Part shown: one piece after another, positions 35,328 to 43,071 of the stretch
Layout: the number at the start of each line of letters is the position of its first letter
Position numbering within the stretch: the stretch's first letter is position 1
Source of the DNA: Streptomyces sp. NRRL S-646
GTDB lineage: Bacteria; Actinomycetota; Actinomycetes; Streptomycetales; Streptomycetaceae
Direction: 5' to 3'
DNA: 64,000 nucleotides
Assembly: GCF_000720765.1 (NCBI RefSeq)
Contig: NZ_JODC01000012.1
Span: 62,001 to 126,000, forward strand
Notes under the pieces: generated by a model
Seen by the model: the letters and a program-made list of their open reading frames with translations, nothing else
The model's database searches: none
Told to the model about the DNA's origin: nothing
Position numbers and translations under genes: made by a program

Positions 35328-35343
35328 GTGAAATTTACTTCAC
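35328..35343. promoter_or_regulatory. GTGAA-N6-TTCAC operator candidate upstream of pobA
   Basis: GTGAAATTTACTTCAC is a perfect 5-bp inverted repeat with a 6-bp spacer, in an AT-rich patch between pobA and bldA. An IclR- or AraC-type PobR would be expected to act near here, but none is encoded in the window. Confidence 0.5.
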
Positions 35344-35448
35344 CAATTTTCTGACGTGAGTTTCCGTCCACTCACGCCCGATGTCAACGGGTCGCGCGGT
35401 GAAGTCTTCAATGCAGGATGCAGGGATCGCCACGGATCGACGACATGG

Positions 35449-35535
35449 TGGTGCCCGGAGCCGGACTTGAACCGGCACGCCCGCGTAGGGGCAGCGAGGT
35501 TTAAGCTCGCCGTGTCTGCATTCCACCATCCGGGC
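35449..35535 (-). tRNA. bldA: tRNA-Leu(UAA), bldA
   Basis: The minus strand folds as an 87-nt class II leucine tRNA with an encoded CCA. The acceptor arms are GCCCGGA/TCCGGGC. The anticodon arm GCGAG-CTTAAAC-CTCGC gives anticodon TAA, and the variable arm and GGTTCAAGTC T-loop are normal. This tRNA reads UUA, the rarest streptomycete codon, and in this genus is the developmental regulator bldA. It sits between pobA and an ABC operon. I found no in-frame TTA codon in the coding genes of the window on reading. Confidence 0.97.
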
Positions 35536-35949
35536 AGGCCATGGGCTCCGCGTCGAGGTTCCGAGCCTATCGGGATACATCCCCCGAACAGCGGAACGGG
35601 GGACCGATGTTGTCTTATTTTATTGACGTCTGAGGGTGCATCAGCCCATGGAACGGGCCATCCGCACTTGCCAATAGCCTTACGTGCGACGGTCGGCGGT
35701 GCATGCGGAATGACGGAATTTCACCGCCCGAACGAGGGTGCTCCACCGGTTCTCGACGCAAGCGCTTGCCGGGGCCGTCGGCGCACGGGCGTCAGGGGTC
35801 CCCGTCATCCCCAGGTATGACACGGCGGACCCGGGTCCCTCCGAAGTCGCCCCCGGGAACCGGAACAGCGGCTGACTACACGGCAGACTCCGGCCACCAC
35901 GATGGGACACGTCCCCTTCAAGACGTCGTCCCGCGAGGAGTTCCTTTCC
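35536..35949. other. 414-bp region upstream of bldA and of the ABC operon
   Basis: The region holds the bldA 5' flank, with a TAGGCT -10-like hexamer on the minus strand. It also holds a hairpin (TCCCCCG/CGGGGGA near 35580-35602), a markedly AT-rich patch (TGTCTTATTTTATTGAC, 35611-35627) and the GCAAGCGCTTGC palindrome. No gene is supported. Confidence 0.55.
35759..35770. promoter_or_regulatory. perfect 12-bp palindrome GCAAGCGCTTGC
   Basis: It lies 180 bp before the MacB-like ABC operon. It shares GCAAGCGCTT with the element upstream of the thiolase at 29803. It is probably an operator for a TetR-like repressor. Confidence 0.45.
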
Positions 35950-36723
35950 GTGACCACCACACCCGTCGCCGACCGGTCCACCAGCACCGTGGCCGCACGA
36001 GCCACGGATCTCTCGAAGATCTACGGACAGGGCGAGACCCAGGTGGTCGCCCTCGACCGGGTCTCCGTCGACTTCCGGCAGGCCGAGTTCACCGCGATCA
36101 TGGGCCCCTCCGGCTCGGGCAAGTCCACCCTCATGCACTGCGTGGCCGGTCTCGACACCTTCTCCTCCGGCTCCGTGCGCATCGGCGACACCGAGCTGGG
36201 CTCGCTCAAGGACAAGCAGCTCACCAAGTTGCGCCGGGACAAGATCGGCTTCATCTTCCAGGCGTTCAACCTGCTGCCGACGCTGACGGCCCTGGAGAAC
36301 ATCACCCTCCCGATGGACATCGCGGGCCGCAAGCCCGACAAGCAGTGGCTGGAGAGGGTCATCGCGATGGTGGGGCTGCGGGACCGTCTCGGTCACCGCC
36401 CGGCCCAGCTCTCCGGCGGCCAGCAGCAGCGCGTCGCCGTGGCCCGCGCGCTCGCCTCCCGGCCCGACATCATCTTCGGCGACGAGCCGACCGGAAACCT
36501 CGACTCCCGCTCCGGCGCCGAGGTACTGGGCTTCCTGCGCAACTCCGTACGGGAGTTGGGACAGACGGTGGTCATGGTGACCCACGACCCGGTGGCGGCT
36601 GCGTACGCGGACCGGGTGGTCTTCCTGGCGGACGGTCGGATCGTCGACCACATGTACGGCCCGACGGCGGAGTCGGTCCTGGACTTCATGAAGCAGTTCG
36701 ACGCGAAGGGCCGTACCAGCTGA
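35950..36723 (+). CDS. MacB/LolD-type ABC transporter ATPase
   Basis: The 257-residue ATPase has Walker A GPSGSGKST, LSGGQQQR signature, Walker B IIFGDEPTGNLDS and switch THDPVAAAYADRVVFLADG. The GNLDS style is typical of LolCDE/MacB-class ATPases that work with FtsX-like permeases. The GTG at 35950 has GAGGAG 9 nt upstream; an ATG at 35902 is in frame but poorly placed. Its stop overlaps the permease start by one base. Confidence 0.9.
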   Translation: MTTTPVADRSTSTVAARATDLSKIYGQGETQVVALDRVSVDFRQAEFTAIMGPSGSGKSTLMHCVAGLDTFSSGSVRIGDTELGSLKDKQLTKLRRDKIGFIFQAFNLLPTLTALENITLPMDIAGRKPDKQWLERVIAMVGLRDRLGHRPAQLSGGQQQRVAVARALASRPDIIFGDEPTGNLDSRSGAEVLGFLRNSVRELGQTVVMVTHDPVAAAYADRVVFLADGRIVDHMYGPTAESVLDFMKQFDAKGRTS

Positions 36724-39251
36724 TGTTCCGCACCGCCCTGCGCAACGTATTCGCGCACAAGGCCAGGCTGCTGATGACCGTGCTCGCCGTGATGCTCGGC
36801 GTCGCGTTCGTGTCGGGAACCCTGGTCTTCACCAGCACCATCTCGGATGCCTACCAGAACAGTTCGGCCAAGGGCTTCGACCGGGTCGACGTGGCCGTGT
36901 CCGCCAAGTCCCAGGAGGACGAGGGCAACACGATCAGCAGGACGCCCGAGCTGACCCAGGCCATGCTCGACAAGAGCACGAAGGTACCGGGGGCCGCGTC
37001 CGCGGTCGGCGTCGTGAGCGGCTTCACCGCCATCGCCGACAAGGACGGCAAGCTCATCGGCGGCGGCTTCCAGTCCCAGGGCGGCAACTACTGGGGGGAC
37101 AAGGACGCCCGGTACCCGCTGAAATCCGGTAGTGCGCCGCACGGCGCGAACCAGGTCGCCATCGACGCGAAGACGGCCGAGCGCGCCGGGTACAAGGTCG
37201 GCGACAAGGTCCGCCTCTCTGTGAACGGCCCGGTCCTGACCCCGACCATCAGCGGCATCTTCACCACCGACGACGGCAACGTCGCCGCGGGCGGCAGCCT
37301 CGCCCTCTACGACACGGCCACCGCACAGAAGCTGTTCGGCAAGCCCGGCACGTACGACGAGATCGATGTGAAGGCCGCCTCCGGCACCTCCCAGACCGCG
37401 CTGAAGGCCGGACTGGACAACGCCCTCGGGACGAAGCTCGTCGAGACCACGACCGGCAAGAAGCTCGCGGACGACCAGGCCGAGCAGATCTCCGCGTCGA
37501 TGAGCGGGCTGAAGCAGGGCCTGCTGGTGTTCGCGGGTATCGCGCTGTTCGTCGGCACGTTCATCATCGCCAACACCTTCACCATGCTGGTCGCCCAGCG
37601 CACCAAGGAACTGGCCCTGCTGCGGGCCGTCGGAGCCTCCCGCCGCCAGGTCACCCGGTCCGTGCTGATCGAGGCCTTCGTGGTCGGCGTGGTCGCCGGC
37701 GTGACCGGACTGGTCGCGGGCATCGGCATCGGCGCCGGACTGCGCTCCCTGATGAACACGCTGGGCGCCACGGTCCCGGACGGGCCGCTGGTGATCTCGC
37801 CCGGCACGGTCGCGACCGCCCTCGCGGTCGGCGTCGTCATCACCATGCTGGCCGCCTGGCTGCCCGGCCGCCGGGCGGCGAAGATCCCGCCGGTCGCCGC
37901 GATGAGCAGCGTGCACGCGAAGGCGACCACCAAGTCGCTGGTGCTGCGCAACACGCTGGGCGCGCTGTTCAGCGCCGCGGGCGTCGCGACCGTCCTGGCG
38001 GCCACCACGATGGACGGCTCGGACGGCCAGGCCCCGATGGGTCTCGGCGCGGTCCTGCTCATCATCGGCGTCTTCATCCTCACGCCGTTGCTGTCCCGCC
38101 CGCTGATCGCTGCCGCGGCACCGGTCCTCAGGATCTTCGGCGTCTCGGGCAAGCTCGCCCGCCAGAACTCGGTGCGCAACCCGCGCCGCACGGCCGCCAC
38201 CGCCTCCGCGCTGATGATCGGGCTCACCCTCATCACCGGCATGACGGTGATGGCGGGCAGCCTGCAGAAGTCGATCGACAAGATGGCCTCGTCCGCCATC
38301 AAGGCCGACTACGTCGTCTCCATGGCCAACGGCAACGAGCTCTCCCCGGACGTCGACAACAAGCTGGACACCACCGACGGAGTGACCGCCACCAGCCCCC
38401 TGCGCAACGTCTATTCGCGCATCGACGGCACGGGCGAGTCCCTGACCGGCGTGAACGGCTCGGCGATCGCCGACCTGACCGACCTCAAGGTCGCGGGCGG
38501 CACCTTCAAGGTGGGCGGCACGCAGGTCGTCGTCGACAAGGACACCGCCAAGTCCCATGGCTGGAAGGCGGGTTCGGCCTTCACCGCGCACTACGAGGAC
38601 GGCAAGTCCTCCCGTCTGACGGTCTCCGGCGTCTACGAGGGCAACGACCTGATCCGGGGCATCCTGCTCGACAAGAACGTCGTCACCCCGCACATGACCG
38701 ACCCCGGCGACATGCGGGTCCTGGTCAGGACCGCCGACGGCGCCTCCGACGCGACCAAGGACAAGCTGGAGAAGGCCCTCGGCACCAACCCGGCCATCAA
38801 GGTCCAGAGCAAGCAGGACCTGTCCGACGACATCGCGAAGATGTTCACCCTGATGCTGAACATGCTCTACGGCCTGCTCGCCATGGCGGTGATCGTCGCC
38901 GTCCTCGGTGTCATCAACACCCTGGCCATGTCGGTCTTCGAGCGCTCGCAGGAGATCGGCATGCTCCGCGCGATCGGCCTGGACCGCAAGGGCATCAAGC
39001 GGATGGTCCGTCTGGAGTCGCTCGTCATCTCGCTCTTCGGCGGGGTGCTCGGCATCGGCCTGGGCGTGTTCTTCGGCTGGGCGGCCGGGGAGCTCCTCGG
39101 CACGAAGATGGCGACGTACGAGCTGGTCCTGCCCTGGGCGCGGATGGCCGTCTTCCTCCTGCTGGCGGCGACGGTCGGCGTCCTGGCGGCCCTGTGGCCG
39201 GCCCGCCGGGCGGCGCGGCTGAACATGCTGACGGCGATCAAGTCCGAGTAG
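36723..39251 (+). CDS. FtsX-like ABC transporter permease with duplicated core
   Basis: The 842-residue protein starts with a transmembrane helix (LLMTVLAVMLGVAFVSGTLVF), then a periplasmic-type domain (MacB_PCD-like). A first FtsX domain (LLVFAGIALFVGTFIIANTF, LLRAVGASRRQV), a central helix pair, a second extracytoplasmic domain and a second FtsX domain (GLLAMAVIVAVLGVINTLAMSVFERSQEIGMLRAIGLDRKGIKRM) follow. It exports or mechanically couples an unknown substrate, probably cell-envelope or drug-related. It is coupled to the ATPase through TGATG. Confidence 0.88.
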   Translation: MFRTALRNVFAHKARLLMTVLAVMLGVAFVSGTLVFTSTISDAYQNSSAKGFDRVDVAVSAKSQEDEGNTISRTPELTQAMLDKSTKVPGAASAVGVVSGFTAIADKDGKLIGGGFQSQGGNYWGDKDARYPLKSGSAPHGANQVAIDAKTAERAGYKVGDKVRLSVNGPVLTPTISGIFTTDDGNVAAGGSLALYDTATAQKLFGKPGTYDEIDVKAASGTSQTALKAGLDNALGTKLVETTTGKKLADDQAEQISASMSGLKQGLLVFAGIALFVGTFIIANTFTMLVAQRTKELALLRAVGASRRQVTRSVLIEAFVVGVVAGVTGLVAGIGIGAGLRSLMNTLGATVPDGPLVISPGTVATALAVGVVITMLAAWLPGRRAAKIPPVAAMSSVHAKATTKSLVLRNTLGALFSAAGVATVLAATTMDGSDGQAPMGLGAVLLIIGVFILTPLLSRPLIAAAAPVLRIFGVSGKLARQNSVRNPRRTAATASALMIGLTLITGMTVMAGSLQKSIDKMASSAIKADYVVSMANGNELSPDVDNKLDTTDGVTATSPLRNVYSRIDGTGESLTGVNGSAIADLTDLKVAGGTFKVGGTQVVVDKDTAKSHGWKAGSAFTAHYEDGKSSRLTVSGVYEGNDLIRGILLDKNVVTPHMTDPGDMRVLVRTADGASDATKDKLEKALGTNPAIKVQSKQDLSDDIAKMFTLMLNMLYGLLAMAVIVAVLGVINTLAMSVFERSQEIGMLRAIGLDRKGIKRMVRLESLVISLFGGVLGIGLGVFFGWAAGELLGTKMATYELVLPWARMAVFLLLAATVGVLAALWPARRAARLNMLTAIKSE

Positions 39252-39265
39252 CCGTACCCGAGTCG

Positions 39266-39296
39266 GGGCCCCGTTCGCTCGCCGGACGGGGCCCCT
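39266..39296 (+). terminator. convergent terminator after the ABC permease
   Basis: GGGGCCCCGT (39266-39275) pairs with ACGGGGCCCC (39287-39296). It is a 10-bp perfect stem followed by TTCG, lying between the permease and the convergent cyclopropane synthase gene. Confidence 0.7.
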
Positions 39297-39311
39297 TCGT
39301 ACGTACGGGAC

Positions 39312-40607
39312 TCACGCCCCCCAGGTGCGGGCGCGCAGCGGCATCCCGGAGTCGCCGCCCTCCGGTGTTCGCACGGCCAGCACCTGGTTGACGCCGATGC
39401 GGTTGCGCTCGAAGGCGAGGGCGCAGGCGGCCATGTACAGCCGCCAGACGCGGGCGCGGCCGGGCCCGGCCAGCCGCATCGCCCGGGCCCAGTCGGCCTC
39501 CAGGTTGGCCACCCAGCGGCGCAGGGTGAGCCCGTAGTGCTCGCGGATCGCCTCCACGTCGCGCACCTCGAACCCGGCGCGCTCCAGCTGCCCGACGGTG
39601 GAGCCGAGGGGGGCGAGTTCGCCGTCGGGGAAGACATAGGCGTCGATGAACTCGTCGACCCTGTACGAGGATTCGTCGCGCTGCGGCCGCCGCGCGATCT
39701 GGTGGTTGAGCAGCCGCCCGCCGGGCTTCAGGAGGCGGTACAGGTCCTCGGCGTACTCCAAGTACCTTTCGGCGCCCACGTGTTCGGCCATGCCGACGGA
39801 GGCGATGGCGTCGTACGGCCCGTCGGGGACGTCGCGGTAGTCCTGCACCCGGATCTCGACCCGGTCGGTCAGCCCCTCGCCCGCGACGCGCTTGCGGGCG
39901 TACGCGGCCTGCTCCTGCGACAGCGTGACGCCGACGACGCGCACCCCGTACTCGCGGGCGGCGTGGATGGCCAGCGAGCCCCAGCCGCAGCCCACGTCGA
40001 GCAGCCGCTGACCGGCTGTCAGATCGAGCTTGCGGCAGATGAGTTCGAGCTTGTCGCGCTGCGCGTCCTCGAGGGTGGCGTCGGGACTGGGCCAGTAGGC
40101 GCACGAGTAGACCATCGACGGGCCGAGGACGATCTCGTAGAAGTCGTTGCCGACGTCGTAGTGGTGGCTGATGGCGCGCCGGTCGCTGCGCTTGGTGTGC
40201 AGATGGGCGCGGGTCCTGCGGACCTCCTCGCGGGGCGGGGCGGGCGGCAGCGGGAGCCCGGCGACCTTCACCAGGCCGCGGGCGGCGGCGCGCACCTCGG
40301 GGTCGCGCACCATCTGCAGCAGGCTCCTGGCGTCCTCCCCACGCTCCCACACAAGCTCCGACATCAGGTCGAGGGCGGCGTAGAGATCCCCCTCGATGTC
40401 CAGGTCCCCGGCGACCCAGGCGCGTGCGAGCCCCAGCTCCCCCGGCTTGAACAGCAGCCGCCGTACCGCCCGCCGATTCCGCACGACCAGCGCCGGTGCG
40501 CCCGGCGGGCCTGCCTGCGAACCGTCCCAGGCGCGGATGCGCACCGGGAGCGGGATCCCCAGCAACTGTTCGACGAGGCTCTTCAGCCGCAGTGCGGCTT
40601 CGGCCAT
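39312..40607 (-). CDS. cyclopropane-fatty-acyl-phospholipid synthase family methyltransferase
   Basis: The 431-residue SAM-dependent enzyme adds a methylene or methyl group to unsaturated acyl chains of membrane lipids. ISHHYDVGNDFYEIVLGPSMVYSCAYW is the family signature, LLDVGCGWGSLAIHAA the SAM site, and VGMAEHVGAERYLEY the active-site part. An N-terminal about 150-residue lipid-binding-like part is present. GGAGG lies 8 nt before ATG 40607; the open frame upstream is not needed. Confidence 0.88.
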   Translation of the reverse strand: MAEAALRLKSLVEQLLGIPLPVRIRAWDGSQAGPPGAPALVVRNRRAVRRLLFKPGELGLARAWVAGDLDIEGDLYAALDLMSELVWERGEDARSLLQMVRDPEVRAAARGLVKVAGLPLPPAPPREEVRRTRAHLHTKRSDRRAISHHYDVGNDFYEIVLGPSMVYSCAYWPSPDATLEDAQRDKLELICRKLDLTAGQRLLDVGCGWGSLAIHAAREYGVRVVGVTLSQEQAAYARKRVAGEGLTDRVEIRVQDYRDVPDGPYDAIASVGMAEHVGAERYLEYAEDLYRLLKPGGRLLNHQIARRPQRDESSYRVDEFIDAYVFPDGELAPLGSTVGQLERAGFEVRDVEAIREHYGLTLRRWVANLEADWARAMRLAGPGRARVWRLYMAACALAFERNRIGVNQVLAVRTPEGGDSGMPLRARTWGA

Positions 40608-40699
40608 GGCGCACACCTCCGTGACAGCGCTCCCGGAAAGTCCAACACCACGTATAAACAAAATGGGGTCCCTGCGCAGTCCCCCATGCGCGTTACATA

Positions 40700-40766
40700 T
40701 TCAGCCCGTCCGGCGTATGAGGACGAGGCCGTTCAGGCCGAAGGAGGGTCTGGGGGCGCAGCCCCC
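40700..40766. repeat. Streptomyces long interspersed palindrome, half copy
   Basis: TCAGCCCGTCCGGCGTATGA, GAGGCCGTTCAGGCCGA and the TCTGGGGGCGCAGCCCCC end match the right half of the element at 29639-29765. The left half is missing, so this copy cannot form the long hairpin. Confidence 0.8.
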
Positions 40767-40773
40767 GGGAACG

Positions 40774-40815
40774 CCGAAGGACCTCCCGCACCACGGATGG
40801 CGGGAGGTCCTTCGG
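40774..40815 (-). terminator. 16-bp stem terminator after ndh
   Basis: CCGAAGGACCTCCCGC (40774-40789) and GCGGGAGGTCCTTCGG (40800-40815) are perfect arms around a 10-nt loop, 22 bp after the ndh stop. Confidence 0.8.
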
Positions 40816-40837
40816 ATGGTTCAGCGACCGCAGCCGG

Positions 40838-42220
40838 TCAGGAGGCCTTGGCCTCGGTCTTCTCCTTGGGCGCGGCAGCGACCGGGGCCGGCTTGGCGGC
40901 CTCGTAGAACTCCTCGCGAGGATGCTCCATCGCACCGAGGGAGACGACCTCGCGCTTGAGGAACATGCCGAGGGTCCAGTCGGCGAAGACGCGGACCTTG
41001 CGGTTCCAGGTCGGCATGGCCAGACCGTGGTAGCCGCGATGCATGTACCAGGCGAGACGGCCCTTGAGCTTGATCTTCATCTTGCCCATGACGATCATCG
41101 CGACGCCCTTGTGCAGGCCGAGACCCGCAACCGCGCCCTTGTTGCCGTGGCTGTAGTCCTTCTGCGGGAAGCCCCGCATACCGGAGATCACGTTGTCGCC
41201 GAGCACCTTGGCCTGACGCAGCGCGTGCTGTGCGTTCGGCGGGCACCAGGCGTTCTCGTTGCCCGCCTTGCGGCCGACGAGGTCCGGGACCTGGGCGTTG
41301 TCGCCGGCGGCCCAGATGTAGTCGGTGCCCTGGACCTGGAGGGTCGGGGCGCAGTCGACGTGACCGCGGGGGCCGAGCGGCAGGCCGTAGCGGGACAGGA
41401 CCGGGTTCGGCTTGACGCCGGCGGTCCAGACGATCGTGTTGGAGTCGACCTCGAGGCCGTTCTTCAGCACGACGTGCCCGTCGACGCAGGAGTCCATGGA
41501 GGTGGAGAGGTAGATCTCCACACCGCGGCTCTCCAGGTGCTCCTTGCCGTAGGTGCCCAGCTTGGGGCCGACCTCGGGAAGGATCTTGTCGGCGGCGTCG
41601 ACGAGGATGAAGCGCATGTCCTCACGGGACACGTTCTTGTAGTACTTGGCCGCGTCGCGGGCCAGGTCCTCGACCTCACCGATGGTCTCGGCACCGGCGA
41701 AGCCGCCGCCGACGAAGACGAAGGTGAGCGCCTTGCGGCGGATCTCCTCGTCGTTCGTGGAGTCGGCCTTGTCCAGCTGCTCGAGGACGTGGTTGCGCAG
41801 GCCGATGGCCTCCTCGATGCCCTTCATGCCGATGCCCTGCTCGGCGAGACCGGGGATCGGGAAGGTGCGGGAGACCGCGCCGAGCGCGATCACCAGGTAG
41901 TCGAAGGGCAGCTCGTAGGCCTCGCCGACCAGCGGCGAGACCGTGGCGACCTTGCGGTCCTGGTCGATGGTGGTGACCCGGCCGGTGAGAACCTCCGCCT
42001 TCGGCAGCACGCGTCGCAGCGGGACGACGACGTGGCGCGGGGAGATGTTGCCGGCGGCGGCTTCGGGGAGGAAGGGCTGGTAGGTCATGTACGACCGGGG
42101 GTCGACGACCGTGACGGTCGCCTCGCCGTAGCGCATCTTCTTGAGGATGCGCCGAGCTGCGTACAGGCCTACGTACCCACCGCCTACTACGAGGATCCTG
42201 GGACGCTCCGTGGTGCTCAT
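40838..42220 (-). CDS. ndh: type II NADH dehydrogenase
   Basis: The 460-residue single-subunit NADH:menaquinone oxidoreductase lacks a proton pump. ILVVGGGYVGLYAAR binds FAD and FVFVGGGFAGAETIGEVEDLA the NADH. IVWTAGVKPNP and IWAAGDNAQVPD are further family segments. The C-terminal helical part (VFADWTLGMFLKREVV) attaches to the membrane, and the tail is Ala/Pro/Lys-rich. A near-match to the Rex operator lies about 240 bp upstream, so expression should respond to the NADH/NAD ratio. Confidence 0.92.
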   Translation of the reverse strand: MSTTERPRILVVGGGYVGLYAARRILKKMRYGEATVTVVDPRSYMTYQPFLPEAAAGNISPRHVVVPLRRVLPKAEVLTGRVTTIDQDRKVATVSPLVGEAYELPFDYLVIALGAVSRTFPIPGLAEQGIGMKGIEEAIGLRNHVLEQLDKADSTNDEEIRRKALTFVFVGGGFAGAETIGEVEDLARDAAKYYKNVSREDMRFILVDAADKILPEVGPKLGTYGKEHLESRGVEIYLSTSMDSCVDGHVVLKNGLEVDSNTIVWTAGVKPNPVLSRYGLPLGPRGHVDCAPTLQVQGTDYIWAAGDNAQVPDLVGRKAGNENAWCPPNAQHALRQAKVLGDNVISGMRGFPQKDYSHGNKGAVAGLGLHKGVAMIVMGKMKIKLKGRLAWYMHRGYHGLAMPTWNRKVRVFADWTLGMFLKREVVSLGAMEHPREEFYEAAKPAPVAAAPKEKTEAKAS

Positions 42221-42459
42221 GCCATCGAGTATCCACCTGCCCCAGGGGGGTCGCTCGTGCGCCCCTTCACAAGCTCTTGCAGGGGGTGTGTTATCCTCCG
42301 CGACTCGCTGTCGCGGGGCAGGTCACGGCGAGGACCGCGCGGGGCGGTACGTCCCGTTGTCAATGCCGCGTGAGCTGCCCCTCCGCGTCACCGGAGGTGT
42401 CGTGAGCCCTCCGCAACGCCCCTCCGTCGGCGCCCTCCAGAGAAGCTTCCCATACCCCT

Positions 42460-42475
42460 TCTGAACACGTTCAAG
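42460..42475. promoter_or_regulatory. Rex operator (ROP) near-match
   Basis: TCTGAACACGTTCAAG matches the S. coelicolor Rex consensus TGTGAACGCGTTCACA at 12 of 16 positions and keeps the TGAAC/GTTCA core. Rex is a known repressor of respiratory genes including ndh. Confidence 0.65.
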
Positions 42476-42485
42476 GGCCTGTTGG

Positions 42486-42508
42486 GCCCCCGGGAGGCCC
42501 AACCGGAC
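42486..42508 (+). terminator. hairpin with T-run upstream of ndh
   Basis: GTTGGGCC and GGCCCAAC are perfect 8-bp arms, and CGGACCCTTTT follows on the plus strand. It would stop plus-strand transcripts, although no plus-strand gene precedes it closely. On the minus strand it lies upstream of, or within, the ndh leader. Confidence 0.5.
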
Positions 42509-42640
42509 CCTTTTCGTGCTTCCACAGGGCGGAATTCCTTGTGAAGAACTTCACGAACTTTCCTGGCGGCGTGTCGCCGAGAGGCCCCGAAAGGCCCCTC
42601 GGGCACGCTCATACGCTATCCGACCTGCTCGTCCGAGAGC

Positions 42641-42652
42641 TACCGATCGGTA
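42641..42652. promoter_or_regulatory. perfect palindrome TACCGATCGGTA
   Basis: A 12-bp perfect palindrome of the TetR-operator style lies 135 bp before the DUF3761 gene. Confidence 0.5.
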
Positions 42653-42786
42653 ACAATCGAGACCTACGCCACGGCCCGGCGAGCGGGGACGAAAAGCCGC
42701 CTCCATGACTTCTCCAACAAAGACCACAAGTCGTTCACACCGCTATAAGCTCCCGCTGCCAAGCACCACAAGGGGGAGGAACTCCT

Positions 42787-43056
42787 ATGCGCGCACGTCT
42801 TGCTGCCTCGGCGATCACCGTCGCCCTCGCCGGCGTCCTCATCAGCGCACCGACGGCTTCCGCGGCGACTCTGCCGTCCACCAACACGTCCCACCACTGC
42901 GTCCACCACACCACCGGCGTGTGCGGCTGGACGCACCACCAGAGGCCGAAGGACAAGTACGAGACAGCGAAGTGCAAGGACGCCGCCCTGTCCTACTCGC
43001 GGCACTCGCAGGGCACCTGTTCGCACCACCACGGCGTCCGGTACTGGTTCAAGTAG
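42787..43056 (+). CDS. secreted DUF3761 protein
   Basis: The 89-residue protein has a Sec signal peptide (RLAASAITVALAGVLISAPTASA, cleavage after ASA) and a mature part with AKCKDAALSYSRHSQGTCSHHHGVRYW, the DUF3761 pattern of Cys and His. GGGGGAGG lies before the ATG. It is likely disulfide- or metal-stabilised outside the cell; its function is unknown. Confidence 0.82.
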   Translation: MRARLAASAITVALAGVLISAPTASAATLPSTNTSHHCVHHTTGVCGWTHHQRPKDKYETAKCKDAALSYSRHSQGTCSHHHGVRYWFK

Positions 43057-43071
43057 GCCGCGGCCGGATCG

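Larger units (their letters stand above)
42221..42786. other. 566-bp divergent region between ndh and the DUF3761 gene
   Basis: The region holds a Rex-like box, a GTTGGGCC/GGCCCAAC hairpin followed by CCCTTTT, and a perfect TACCGATCGGTA palindrome. A TATAAG -10-like hexamer (about 42745) precedes the DUF3761 gene. No extra gene is supported. Confidence 0.6.

Noticed and set aside
35449..35640. bldA as an integration (att) site for a mobile element
   Set aside because: No integrase, excisionase or repeated tRNA 3' end is visible in the window.
36393..38693. A 766-codon minus-strand frame opposite the ABC permease
   Set aside because: Asp/Gly/Arg-rich antisense shadow of the FtsX-like gene with no motif.
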